Shown piece by piece: positions 47,061 to 60,735 of a DNA stretch of 64,000 bases (positions are counted from its first letter, which is position 1; every line of letters begins with the position of its first letter). This DNA comes from Diabrotica undecimpunctata (Eukaryota; Arthropoda; Insecta; Coleoptera; Chrysomelidae), in assembly GCF_040954645.1 (NCBI RefSeq), contig NC_092809.1, forward strand, positions 134,033,914-134,097,913. The letters are read 5' to 3'. The position numbers and the translations under genes were made by a program. Under the pieces are notes generated by a model. The model was not told where the DNA came from. It saw only the letters and a program-made list of their open reading frames with translations, and searched no databases.

Positions 47061-47204
47061 TGATGGCGCAATTTTAAATTCTCATTGAAACTACTCTAAT
47101 CGCTCGGATTTAATGTAAACGATCGCAGTTCTACTCGTAACTCAAATCCGGGCTACTCGGATTCGAGTACTTGTAAATGTAAAGCGGACTTTAGTATAGG
47201 GTAT

Positions 47205-48180
47205 GACCTCCACAGTTGTTAATTACTGTCCTACATCTGTAAGGCAAACTCAAGATCAGACGGTCAATGTCTTGTTCTCAATGAAAGGCCTGCAAACAGT
47301 TACTATCTTTTATTGAAAGCAATATTTTGTTGTAAAATACATCTGCGCAATATGTCCCACACATGTTCAATTGGGTTTAAATCTGCCGATTGTGCAGGCC
47401 ATGGTAAAACCTCAATTTCATTATCTTCGAGGAATGTTCGCTCGACCCTGGCACTATGTGGACGAGAATTGTCGTGAAATAATTAAAATTTGGGACCAGC
47501 TTGTTATGCAAAGAGTACAACAATAGGTTTGCAAATAATATTGCGGTAGTCTGTTGCAATAAGAAACCGTTCCGGACAAACGAGATTGGTTCTTTCACCA
47601 CGAGTGATGCCACCCCATACCATTACACTGCCGTTTTGCCGTCTATGAACCCCCAGCACGGTGGCCAATTGTTCAGTATAGCCAGATCGTCTTCAAATTC
47701 TTGTTCGTCTTGTATCTAGTGCAAATACAAATCGGGCCTCATCTGTGAACAAAGTAGAGGCCCACTCACGTCTAACCCAAATTGCGTGTTCTTGTGCCCA
47801 CTGACGTAGATAAGCTGCATTTCCTCTGGATAGCACAGGCACTCTCACAGGTCTTTAAGCATTTAACTGTACTTCGTGCAGTCTATTTCTAATGGTTTGG
47901 CCACTTACAAACAGCTGATGGGTCTCTTGCAGCCTCATTTGAAATTGTGATACAGTTACAATATCTTCAGTCTGGCTGGTTACCCTTGTACGGCCTGTAT
48001 GACGTTCAGCAACATCACCAGTTTCTTGATACCATAACCGCAAACGATTAATGACACTTTTCTTTATGTAAAGGACCTCAGCAACGTCTCTTTGACTTCT
48101 GCCAGCTTGAAGCATCCCGATGGCATGCAACTGCGTTTTGCACTTTAAGTAATAAATTTCAATTATTGGCAAGCAAAACT
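47205..48180 (-). pseudogene. Tc1-like transposase, broken
   Basis: N-terminal HTH part (48172-47855): MLQAGRSQRDVAEVLYIKKS, VINRLRLWYQETGDVAERHT, GRTR. After TAA come VRVPVLSRGNAAYLRQWAQE, STLFTDEARFVFALDTRR (Asp1), GSVMVWGGI, FHDNSRPHSARVE (Asp2), WPAQSADLNPIEHVWDILRR (Glu in NPIEH). All three catalytic residues are readable but the frame has several stops and shifts. Terminal repeats were not identified; its left side abuts the Harbinger-like TIR. Confidence 0.85.
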
Positions 48181-48455
48181 AATTAAAAATCCACATAGAC
48201 CTCGAAAATCAAGTACCAATAAAGAATTATTACTTTTTATCTTATTGACAAAAAACGCATATTAAAGTTTTGTCCAATTAATGAAAAAAAAAATCATGGA
48301 CATCAAGAACTTAATGACTTATACTCAAGGTGAAGCATTGGAATTCTATTACCACATCATGTAATATGTGTTATATAAATGCCATATGTAAAGGTGGCTG
48401 AAGTCCTAAAAGGTAATGGTAATGACAGTTAATGGTAATGATATCTAATGTTTAT

Positions 48456-48799
48456 TTTTCCGTCGACCATCCATTTATGATGAATTTTAACACCCTCAAA
48501 ATCATTGAATAATGACCCCTATTAATGAATGATTTTCTATTAATGAACGATTTTATTATAGGCAACACAACATACATTGCTTGCATAAATTAATTTAACC
48601 ACATTTAACGCTCTGTGATTGGCAGTTACCTGTGGTGTAGGCAACCAAACATACCTATTTATATTCCCACTAAAAAATTATTTAAAATGAAGTAGCCGCT
48701 GTAAGTACTGTCTGTCATTGTATGTCATTATTTATCGTTAAGTAAATAAAAATTTTAACTAAGATATTTTTATTTCTGAAAAGTATGGTCGACGGAAAA
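48456..48799. mobile_element. MITE-like segment with perfect 15-bp inverted ends
   Basis: TTTTCCGTCGACCAT at 48456-48470 is exactly inverted at 48785-48799 (ATGGTCGACGGAAAA). The 314-bp body is non-coding. Confidence 0.7.
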
Positions 48800-49150
48800 G
48801 TTTTGTAACGAACTCGTGAATTAAAATGGAGATTAACAATCTCGAACATTAACGCACTCGCTTCGCTCGCTCGTTAATATATCTCAATTGTTATTCGCCC
48901 TTATTAATACACTTGTTGGTTAAATAACTATTAAGTCATATCTTACACATCGCATCATGGAAAACTACAAATTCTGAAAATAATGATTAAGTGATTGAGA
49001 TAATAGTTTTGATATTATGTATTAAATAAATGTTAAATAAATCAAGTAATGTTTACCTATTTCTTTACGTAAATAGGGTTGAGTTCAAAAACCATACAAG
49101 TCGATCCTCCATTTTGATCTGTCTTTAGTAGTCCATTTTATTTTTTGAAC
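48800..49150. other. No gene; palindromic CGCACTCGCTTCGCTCG motif
   Basis: At 48853-48883 GCACTCGCTTCGCTCGCTCG sits between two TTAAC/GTTAAT words; probably part of a repeat end. No gene. Confidence 0.4.
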
Positions 49151-50954
49151 CATGGACGTATAAATAAAGATGGACTGGGCATGCCCTGCACTCTGTTCAC
49201 CTAAATATGAAGTCGAAAAGTTTATAGGAGGAAAGTCGGGGAAAGAGGCGAGGTGATAGACTGTGACATTTCCCGTTCAGTCAGCGGCGTACCTTCCAAT
49301 AATTGAACGGTATTTGAAACAGGTTTTTTATTTGAATAAATAATGACTATTGGATTGATTGGCTTTATTTTTAATATCGTAAACATATAAAATATTTCGA
49401 ATAAGTAAGAAACAACGAACGATGAATAATTTTAATTTTCAATGTATAGAAATATATTTATTGAAAAAATATAAATATTGATTTATACAAAAGAATAAAG
49501 ATGGAGTAAATAAAATCGCAAAGAACTTTATATTTTATATATTATTTTTAAATTAAAATAATACACAAGCAATAAAAAGTTTAAACAATTCTTCCCCAAA
49601 CATTAACCTGTTCAGTGTATCATATAATATGTTCTTCTCTTATCCAGTGAGTGATACTTTGAAAAAATATAGTGCATTATGGTGTATAACTCTAGCTTAA
49701 TTGTTAGTTGGCAACATTAGTATAACATTAGTATTAGTATTAATAAAAAAAAAAGACATGGTATCATATCAATATTATGGAATATGCTATGAATAAGCAT
49801 TATCTTCATTATACTCTGTATAGTAAATTATATAGAAATTCGGTGACCTTGGTTCTCATGATTCCACTTGGTTTTATAATTAGATCATGCTTTCTAAAGT
49901 GTTCTGAGCATAGCATAGTAGCTTTCGTTATTTGTTCTTTATTTAGTCCGAATATAGACAACCACATATCCAGCAGCTGTTGATTCTTGACTGGGAACCT
50001 GCATATTATATTTCATTAAATTTAATATGTTTATAGCAATTATATTGTAGATTAGAAAAAATAAATAAATGTATTTATATTATGAAAAAGACAGAAAAGA
50101 TTTGATTTCACGTTCAAAGCGTCTATGTATCTATTGATACGTATTTCGACTTAATAAGTCTCATCAGAATAGTTATTCATAGCCGTTCTTAACGTGAAAA
50201 ATAAAATTCTCTGTCTTATTAGAAGCAACAATAACATGGCTTCGTTATGGACGCAATAGCGACATCTAGCGACATCTCCATATTTATATTACTACAAAAT
50301 TTACTTTATTTTGCAAAATTAAACTTCAATTCATGTCAAGAATTAAGTAATATCACATCCCTGTACTACGCCTATGGACGTAATTCCAATGTTTATAATA
50401 CTTACGAATAAAATGACAGTCCTGGATGTATAATATTATGCAGTTTTCCTGCATACAACACAGTTACGCACCATTACGACACTAAACTATTAACGATTGT
50501 TCAATTCAAATTTAAAATATATTAAAAAATTCACTAAAATGTCACAAATAAGGAAATTATCAACTCAAAGGTAAACAGTACAACTCCATGTTCCTTTTCT
50601 TCAAATCGCTATGATTGGTTGATATTACCATTGATGCCAAGTTTTACAAACAGTTAAGATTATCAGAATATATTTTCTTTTAATAAATTAAAAAATTAAT
50701 GTTTTTCTTTTAATTCCTTGGTTGTGAAATGAGTATATCTAAAAATAGTTTATACTAACTAGGTATGTAATATAGTTTTATTTATAAATTAAAAATAAAT
50801 TATACTAAAAATCGAAAATTATTTCGAAATTGACTTGAAAAAAAAAAATAATTTGACAGCGTCAAGTTAGGGATTTGTGCCTATGACTGTGACGATCTCA
50901 TGACTTCATGTAAAGATGTAAATAGCCCTGTCTATCTTTATTTATACGTCCATG
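49151..50954. mobile_element. 1.8-kb inverted-repeat element without recognisable protein
   Basis: CATGGACGTATAAATAAAGA then TGGACTGGGC at 49151 is inverted at 50925-50954 (GCCCTGTCTATCTTTATTTA then TACGTCCATG). No transposase frame longer than 70 codons lies inside. Non-autonomous TIR transposon is the simplest reading. A TTTCGACTTAATAAGTCTCA-type motif lies at 50145-50166. Confidence 0.6.
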
Positions 50955-51114
50955 TTTTGAACACACTACCATTAAAAACACATTGCAAAGTAAGAGACCT
51001 AAAACTTTTCTGTTCATACCGATAGTCTATGTTGAGTAGTTTCAGTGTTAAAGGTTTTTAATGATTTTCTCGGAACGCAGGTTTTAAACATGTACGGTTT
51101 TCGAACTCACCGAT

Positions 51115-51400
51115 TCAATTATACATAGTACATATACAACACACAATACATAAACATAAATACTCAATGTGCTTTTTTGTGCTCCGGAGAATTTCTTTAA
51201 TTTGGTTGTAGAATTGCTTAATTTCTTCATCTGGTTTGACAGCTGTTGGTGCATAGACTTGTATTATATTAATATTCATTAATTTATTTTGCAGCAGTAT
51301 CATCATAATGCGATCATTGAGAGGAACGAAATTTCTAATACAGTTACGAATTTCTTCTTTGGTAGTAAAACATGTAGTGGTATTTACATTGGTAGTAAAA
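51115..51400 (-). pseudogene. LINE endonuclease fragment
   Basis: NINIIQVYAPTAVKPDEEIK, QFYNQIKEILRSTKKH matches the apurinic-type endonuclease segment (xVYAPTxxxxDEExxxFYxxL) of LINE ORF2. Upstream frame remnants extend to about 51400. Confidence 0.75.
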
Positions 51401-51589
51401 AATAAAAAAGTAATTTTTAAATTTTATTTTATTAAATTATAATATCGACGCACTCTTTCTTTAACACAACAAATAGATACATTTATTGCACAAAAATGTA
51501 CTGTTCAAAAAATTGTAATGCCCTTTTTTTTAAATTATATACATAATATTTGGAACATAAGCTTTGAGAAAAGTTTCTTATGTTTATTC

Positions 51590-51960
51590 ATTTGTTTCAG
51601 TACAAAAGCAGTTCATTTAGAATTAGTTACTGCTCTAACGTCCGAAGCATTTAAGTACCTAATGTAGAATGTGGCACATTGGTTACCATCAAAAATGAGA
51701 ATGTTCCTCCATGTCAGTGGATTTTAGGACGAATCAGTAAAGTTCACTTAAGTCCAGACGGCGTAGTAAGAGTCTGTCATATACCAGTATTATTCAACCA
51801 ACCGTTTCAAGGAGGGAACATGGAAAAAACTTAAACTAGCATGGCAACACGTCGTTCCACTCTATAGCAAGACGGAAGATTCAACAAGCTCTCTCTCTGC
51901 CAGCGAACTTCAGACACTCCGCATCGAAGAAACTTATAGTCCACCTTTTGCTATTAAAAT
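51590..51960 (+). pseudogene. BEL/Pao LTR-retrotransposon integrase C-terminal fragment
   Basis: STKAVHLELVTALTSEAFK matches the BEL/Pao integrase (TKAxHLELVxxLTxxAF). Then, after a deletion, VECGTLVTIKNENVPPCQWI, LGRISKVHLSPDGVVRVCHI, the terminal domain just before the 3' LTR. No LTR defined. Confidence 0.75.
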
Positions 51961-52358
51961 ATATATAATTTGTATTTAAGTGAAAATAAGCAGTGTAACA
52001 AATTCAAGTCATTTCATCAAAGGCTTCTATATTGTTTGTCAAACCTTAGGTTCCACTAAAACAATTCTATAGGTATTCTTGTGTAGACCTAGTTGCATTT
52101 AAGCCGGTTAATATTTACTAACATAATATCAAAAAATTACAGTTCTTCTTCACATACGATGCAAAATAATGCATTATTTACATAGAAGGATTCCATAAGA
52201 ACTCCTAAATATACGACATGTTCTATTATTTCATTTCCTACTTAGAACCTCATTTCTTTTAAAAAGTAAGCAAAAACTCAAACAAACAATAAATGTAAAA
52301 GTAAATAATAAATGTCCAAAGTATTCTATAGATCACAGTTTATCTAGACTACACTCAT
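51961..52358. other. 3' flank of the serine protease homolog
   Basis: AT-rich, no additional gene recognised; no canonical poly(A) hexamer could be assigned on the minus strand. Confidence 0.4.
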
Positions 52359-52585
52359 TTACGTCATGTGGGATTTTATCCAATCCGAGAACTTGGCAAC
52401 GTCACAAAACACTGAGTATCTGTTTGACAAATCACATACTCCGTCTTTAATGGGAATAGCCGATGCTATACCTCTTAAATAGAATGCTCCGTCCATGGAT
52501 ATGAAGAATCCTGCACCAGTGTCTCCTGTGCAGGGACCTGTCAGTTGTTCTCCACTTTCTGAATAAAAAAATACGTTATTAAGAT

Positions 52586-52664
<79 letters not shown>

Positions 52665-55600
52665 GATTAGTAAATAAAATAAAATAAAAAAATAAAAAGA
52701 ACAACCAATTGCATGAGTTGGGTTTAAAAAAAAAATTCTTGAGCGTCTACAATTGACCCAAGGTGTATTATACCTTGAGCCACCAAGTGTTGTACCTTGG
52801 GCCATTGGTAAACATAATTACTTAAACTTTTATTTTAATAATTAACTGGACACGTGAAAAAAAAACAGTTTAAATAACGTAAACTTTATTCAACCAAATA
52901 CTTTAGAAAATCTTAAAAGTTAAAAGTATAAAAGAATAAAAAATAACCTGCTGACGTTTTTCTTGGGAACTTCCATGAGCCTTTCAATGACGTCTTCTCT
53001 TTCGATATCGTATGGGTTTATATCATTTAGGCAGAAACTTTCAGATAAGCGGATTATCTTCAGGTAATTAACCATTCTCTCTGGAGTCAAAGATACTATT
53101 TTAGCAACATAAAAATGTACGGTCCTCTATCCAACAAGCTTTGTTGGGTAGAATCTGAGAATTTCCAGTGTCAACTCTGTTCGTGTGTATGGTTTGTTAT
53201 TTTTAGAAGATGAGGAGCTCTTCGTCATTGTCAGAAGATGATGAGTTGTTGAGATCCTTTGATTGGGGAAAGTCTGGTTAAGTCTTTTTAATGTTTTGTC
53301 TGGTAAATGATGCTTTGTCGATTGGCTGTACATAACTTTTCTTTTCACAACCTTTTTCTTCGTATTTTTGTTAATTCTTTCCTTGTGTTCGTTTTCTATT
53401 TCTGTCCTCTTATGTGTATAGGTTAAGACTCGACACTTCTCCCTTTTACTACGTTTTTGTATGTTTTTTCTTGAACGTGCCTAGGCCAGATCCTTGAAAC
53501 TCTAAATCCAGATTCAATATTTGTGCGGTTATATGCTAGTTTATATGCCTGACCAGCAATTTCAGCGACATTGTATGACAGAAGTATTTGTGCTATGCAT
53601 AAATCTATGCAGCATATGCACTAGGGGAAACAGCATTCCCTGAAGCGCTTATAGCAGCGATAAATGTTTCATTCGTAGCTTTTTCTCCACTTGTAGTGAA
53701 ACCAACTTGTTTAATACCCTAACAAGCTATAATTTTTCCAGGAACGTGAACATTAGTGTTACCACTTTCATGAATATTGTATATGTTATTGGCTGATAAA
53801 GTAGGCTTATTCATATTGTTCTGAAGCTTCTTGTGGCATTTTAAAATAATTACTATTTAAATGGGAATAAGCCACAATTAAAGGTTAAAATACGTTTATT
53901 GACGTTTCAGTTTCCACTTCGGAAATCGTTCCCAAAATACAAACATTATTTTGTATTTTGAGGACGATTGTTCTCACTAATGTTTGAATTTTGAGAACAA
54001 TTTCCGAATTGGAAATTGAAACGTCAATAAACGTACTTTAACCTGTAAAATTATGGCTTATTCCCATTTAAATAGTAATTAAGCTTATTCATGACTTCTT
54101 TTAATTTTGAAAAAAAAAAATAATAAGACATTGTGTTTGTTGAAGCTGGTTCCGCAAGATAGGCAAGTGGCTTGTGGCTTTCTTAAACTCAGTTGCTTTT
54201 GGCAACTCATAAAATCAAGATTTTTCTCGTTTTCCAGCACGATAGTTATTATTTCAGGACCTTGGAACTGGCTTATTGTTGGCTTTAGCCTATTCATGAA
54301 AGTCCATAATGCATATGACTCACTGGAGTTAAATACTGACACAAGTCACTCTCCTCATCAGTAGAAAATACTTTTCGGACTACGCAAGCTAGTTCTACTA
54401 TAAGAGAGGAAATTGTCGGGACCATGGAGCAAAAATCTTTGAAGTGTCGTCCTTAAGATATGCAATTCCTTTGTAGCTGCTTGGACCGACATTTGCCTTT
54501 CTTGAATTGTATTGTATGCTTTTAAGAGATTTTCCTGATATACCGGAGCTCTTTTTATACCCGTTTTGTTTCTTGGCGTATGTAAAAAAAAAGACTAGTT
54601 GTTAGGTCTTTTTATTTATCCACGTAAAAGATAGCATACATCGGGCCTTCTTGGGAAAGAAAACTAATGTGAGTTTAATCTAAAAAAACTGTTTTGTTAT
54701 ATGACCTACTACATTAATTAAGTAGATGTCAGTATAGTCATACACAGCATGTGATTTAATTTACCCTGTCTGTTAAAACTAGAATTAAAAAAGAAAATTA
54801 CATATCCTAAAAATACTTACTTTTCACGAAATAAAACACTATATTTTTACGAAAGCCACAAACAATTTCTAATCACATTCTACAATTAACCACAGAATAA
54901 CGACGATTGTAGAAAAGCTCGACATAAGAAACGCGGACAGTTCGCGCGACAAATTAAAAAAAAAATGAGGTGTTTTATGATATAAGCCTCTCCCCTACAA
55001 TAGAAATATCAAAAACAATTGCTATTTTAAGTTTCAAGAGTTTTTGATATACACGTTAACAAAAGTAATTATTTATTGCTTAAATTACTTACTTGTGCAG
55101 AACGTTCTATCAGACGTAACCTCCTTGAATCCTAGGGGACTTGTCAAGCATTCGCTTTGGGCAACAATGGGCATGTCCGCTCGTTTTGCTCTTAAAACAT
55201 GCGTCAAACCTTCTTGGGGAGAGTTCTCGTCTTGACCGAAACCTGCTATTACTCCCATTTTATTGGTCAGCGGATAGAGATCTGTGTTGCCCTTCCATAG
55301 ACAAACTGGACTGAGGACATTGGAAAATTGTACTGGACGATCTGAAATATAAATTAAAACGTAAAAAAGATTCCGTACATTTGAAAATTTTAAAAAATTG
55401 CTTACATCTACACTCTAGCTAGTAGTACTTCTTGGGATTTGTCAAAACACTTTTCATTTCTATAGATGTATTGATTAATGTAACATATATCACGAAAAAG
55501 CTACATAAATAAGTTTAAGTATTATTTGTTTTTCAACATTAATTCAAATGGATTTCAAGTTTATAATATGGAAATCCGGCAACATTTATTCTATCCTATT

Positions 55601-58600
55601 AGGATACAATCAGGAAAAAGCTTTGACAAACCACTAACCCGTAACTTTTCTATAGTGTATTTTTATGTATGAGAGAGTAATAAAACAATAAATTATGTAT
55701 GCAAATCCCTAAACTGTTGATACGGGTGACTCAATGAAAAACAGATATTTTTCAACAAGTTTACAGAAGTATATAGGAAAACAATTTTAAATTGACTATG
55801 ACCACCAGGTATAAAGGTCGGATCAGAATAGAATACAATAGTTGTGAGGGTTACTAATCCCTAAATAAGGTTGCCAGTGTCGGAGTGATGGAGGTTAACA
55901 GGTACTAATGAATTTGCAAGAAATGTAAGATGTTTATTTTATTGGTTATATATAACCAATAAGTACCTACCTATTTGCAAAATAAAGTTTAATTCTTTAG
56001 ATAAAATAAAACGTTTTATTTTATCTATTTGCAAAATAAAGTTTAATTCTTTAGATAAAATAAAACGTTTAATTTTATCTGAAATGAGTGCATTCCACGA
56101 AGTAAGGGTTTCAACAATCAAACATTTAATTCTTTAATTCCAGGAATCTACGACAGTAATTGACTAGATAATTACCTTCTAGACTTATTCCACAGAAAAT
56201 GTGATAGTGGGTTTTTCCATTTTGTATATAGGAAGGTCCAAGTGGCGTATTTAAAATTCTTAACAGTTCACTAAAAGTAGGTACTTCAGTTGCAAGGTGC
56301 AGTTTATTGTGTATACTAGTGTTATGGAAAATTTGGAAGTGCCGTGTAAACGCCGAAAAATTGGTCCTCTAACAGTTAATGAAAAAACATTAATATTTAA
56401 TTGTTTTAAATCATTTACAGACAAAGGTTTATGTGAAAGTGTTGATGAGACCGTTGAGTTAGTTAGCAGTACACTTGGTGTTGGGAAACCTACGATTTAC
56501 AGAGTTATTAAAGAAGAGAAATGTGGTAGTTTTCAAATGCCACGTAATGCTCCAAGGAAACCAAAATTTCAAATAGAATATCATTTTAAAGAAGGACTTC
56601 GACGGAAAGTGCATGAATTCTTCTTTAGACAAGAATATCCAACATTGGATAAAGTTCTTGTCTCAGTTCGAGATGATAAGGATTACCCAGAAATGAGTCG
56701 AAGTACGTTATGGAAACTTTTAAAAGAAATAGGCTTCCGCTGGAAAAAGAATCCCAGAAAGTCTATTTTATTAGAAAGAAGCGATATTGTCATATAGAGA
56801 AGACATTTTCTAAGAACCATAAAGGAAATGAGAAACCAAAAAAGAAAAATATTTTATCTTGATGAAACATGGATCAACGAGGGTCATACACCAAATAAAT
56901 TTTGGCAGGATGAAACTGTTACAAGTCAAAGGCACGATTTTGTAAATAACTTATCTACTGGTTTAAACCCACCATCAGGAAAGGGACGCAGGCTGATAAT
57001 AGTACACATTGGCAGTTCAGACGGTTTTGTTGAAGGTAGTTTATTAACTTTTGAATCAACTCGTACCGGTGACTACCATGAAGACATAAACGCTGATGTC
57101 TTTTAAGAATGGTTCGAACAAATGATAGATCTTCTTCCTAAGAACTGTGTAATAGTAATGGATAATGCAAGTTATCACTCCAGACTTATAGAAGGACTGC
57201 CCACAACCAAGTGGTTAAAAAAAGACTTGCAGAATTGGCTGAGTTTAAAAAATATTACGTAAAGAAAAATTTAAAAAATATGAAATTGATGAAATTGCTA
57301 AAAATCGTGGAATGACAGTACTTAGATCCCCACCATATCATTGTGAATTAAACCCGATTTAACTGGTATGGGTACAGATAAAGAGTGAAGTTTCAAGAAA
57401 AAATACCACTTTTAAAATTCATGATGTTAAACAGGTGTTTTTGGAGGCCGTAAATAATGTAAAACCTGAAAACTGGGAAAAGGCAGTAAATCACACTATT
57501 AAAGAAGAGGAAAAAATGTGGAAGCTGGACAATATTACTGATAAAATGATCGAGCCAGTTATTACAAATCTTGGTTCTGAAAGTTCATCTTCTGAATCTG
57601 ATTTGGATTTTTAACAAGTAGCTGTAAGTTTTATATTAATATTTTTATTCATCTATTTAACATACCTTAGACGGTTTTAAAAACTCTTTTTCTCTTTTGT
57701 AATTTTTAAAAATTAAAAAAAATGTGAATTTTTTAATACCCTTTTTAATGTAGGCCAGTCAGTTCTAATATAGTGTGTAATAAAAGAGGTCACTTTTGTT
57801 TACATACACATAACACTTTATAACACTGAAATAATTCATTTATTTTTTACAATTATTCAAAGTAATTTTTCAATTAATCTTGAGCACGCCCATGGAGTGG
57901 TCGGAGCTACCAGTTAAAATTATGCTAATTACTCTCTCGTTCATAAAAATAAACTATAGTACAGCTCCTTTAAAGTTATTCCCTCAAATTAGACTACTGC
58001 TTTGTAAGTCCTGTATACCTTGTAACGAGTCCGTCACTTAACTAATTCCTACATTATTTTTAACTAAGGTCTTTGGATCTTCAAAACAATAAAATTCATT
58101 AAATATCTCCATAGTTATTTTTAACTTCTAAGTTGGTATTAAACAGCAACCCCAACCGGTAAGATTTTGAAAGCTGCATCCAAGCGACGTGAGTGTATTT
58201 ACTACTGGTCGAATCTTAAACGAATTACGATACATTAACCCCGATTGTCAGCGGTATTGCAGTTCAATAGGTCGTCATCAATTAATTTCTTATAAACACT
58301 GTAAATTTTAAAGTCAGTTGTAATTATATTAAATAAAGTGCTGTTACTCTGTTAGGGCCTTAAACGGGCCTTTTTAAAAAGTACCTTCGGGAGTGACAAC
58401 CCTTAAGTCACGTGATAGCCCGGCGGGTATCCAAATGAGTTGATATATTTAGAATTTAGTTTAGTTTTTTTTAAGGATTTGATTTCAGTTTGGAATTGTT
58501 GGAATGTTATCGTTTATTTTGGTTTGGTTTATTCTGTTATCGTTCACCAGAAGTTACCTAGGGAAGAATTTGGGATATTTAAATTGGGGTTTGTTTTTTT

Positions 58601-60592
58601 CTGAAATACCTTTTCTACCAAGAATTGGGCTTTAATTTATCGGGAAAGAAGTTCTCCTACGATTAAAATCTCTAGGTCTAACCGGAACAGGCAGGAAAAC
58701 TCCACTTCTTTTTCTTTGTTTTTTTTTTCATTAAGTAGTTGAACATTTATGTTTTTTGATAATTTTGTGTATACACCTTTTTAATCAATTATTCAACTTT
58801 TACTTTATTATCTCATCGTCAGGGCTTAAATTTTTTTATTAAAATCATTACAAATCACTTCATAATAGTTATGACTCATTCTATTTAATAATAATTCAGG
58901 TATTAGGGTATGATGTAATTAACCCCCATTAACTCTCGTTGTAAGGTAAATGGGTATACTTTTAGCTATATATACAGGGTGTCCCGGAAAATAGTGCGTT
59001 CCTTAACGATATGTGCAGATTGCAGCATTTAAAACAAAAAAGTCTAATAACATTTTTTTATGAAGTTAACCGTTTTCAAAAAAAAAATTATTAATTTTAA
59101 TCCATTTGATTATTGTTCGCAGAAAAGGAAATACAGCCGGCAACGTTGCGTTTATTGTTATTCTTCGTTAATTACTGTAAATCAGCTATCATGAATCATC
59201 GATCGTTAGGCATAATATGTATTGATACTGATAACAGTGATAGAGAAAAAGCATGTATTTTTTTTTTATTAAATATTTAATAATTAAAGTTTGAATACTG
59301 TTTTTACTTACATTGAAAATTATTATTACAATAAATGTTCGAAATGGCCACCATTTGCACAGATACACGCGTTAATTCGACGAATCCAATTATTCTTAAT
59401 ATTATAAGTACGTAAATTATGCATGATTATTTCAGCAGCATCAAAAATTCATTGTCGCAATTGAGCTTCTGTTTTAATTTCGTCCTGGTTGTCGTATACT
59501 AATGATTTTAGATGTCCCCAAAAATAAAAGTCCATAACATTGCATTCTGGTGTTCTGGGTGGCCACAGAACGTGTCCATTTCTACCGATCCAAGGACGAG
59601 GAAAAGTGATGCCGAGGAAATCTTTAATATGTCTCGTAAAATGTGCTGGAGCCCCGTCATGAAGAAACCACATTTCAGAGTGTATTTGTAACGGAACGTC
59701 TTCAAGAAGTATCGCTACAACATGCTGCAAAAAATTTAAATAGGACTCTCCATTCAATCTTCTAGGAAGTTCGTACGGTCCAATCAGACGATTACCAATA
59801 ATCCCAGCCCATAAATTTATACTAAATTGTTTTTGAAAATTTGTCCTACGTATAGCATACGGGTTTTCATCACTCCACACGTGAAAAATTGTGAAAATTA
59901 AACACTTTGCACGGAAATTCGGGTTCTCTGGCGATTTTGTTTTGAAACCATCTACAAAACCATCTTCGAGGTAAATCGCCTTGGTGTAAATCTTGCACTC
60001 GTTGGTAATGGTAAGGATGTAACAGTTGTTCCGTAAATGTCTTGTGAACAATGTTTTTTGAAATGCCAACCATTCTAGCCACAGATCGAGTACTTACTCT
60101 TGGATTATTACTGACTATATCCAAAATCACATCTTCTGCATTTAGTCTACGGTTACTTCGTGTTCTACCGCTAGTTTTTTTAGGTATCACACAACCCGTC
60201 TCTAATAACCTTTGGGACACGTTCATAAAACTTCGGGCATTAGGATGTCGTCGTTCGGGATAGCGTTCAACATAAAGTCTAACAGCCCTATTACTGTCAC
60301 AGTGGGCTTCACCGTACGTAATTAACATTTCGTGATACTCGCGAATCGAAAACATGACAATACTCTTTATTCTTGAGCTACGGGTAATTACAACTGTTTA
60401 CAAATAATGTACCTTTTCTGTATCAAAATAAATTAAATTATCGCATTCTTCCCAACTAATCAAATGGATTAAATTTAATATATATATTTTTTTATAAACG
60501 GTTGACTTTATAAAAAATGTTATAAGACTGTTTTGTTTTAAATGCTACACTCAGCCCATACCTTTAAGGAACGCACTATTTTCCGGGACACC

Positions 60593-60650
<58 letters not shown>

Positions 60651-60651
60651 G

Positions 60652-60735
<84 letters not shown>

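Larger units (their letters stand above)
43138..47192. mobile_element. Composite Harbinger-like element with TIRs, THAP and MADF exons
   Basis: The left end GTCCGCTTTACATTTACGAG then TACTCGAATCCGAG is inverted at the right end CTCGGATTCGAGTACTTGTA then AATGTAAAGCGGAC. ACTCGGA-type words recur about seven times behind the left TIR. Inside are a THAP exon (+), a MADF gene (+), a transposase on the minus strand at the right, and a LINE inserted at 45334. Internal inverted arms (about 43280-43390 against 45268-45712) suggest either a nested element around the THAP exon or an inverted duplication of the MADF promoter. Target duplication unclear. Confidence 0.7.

Noticed and set aside
54107..54364. 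85-codon plus-strand frame
   Set aside because: Antisense to the decayed Tigger remnant and containing no known domain.
56297..57106. Possible host gene (166- and 92-codon frames)
   Set aside because: Both are parts of one broken IS630/Tc1-like transposase with in-frame stops.
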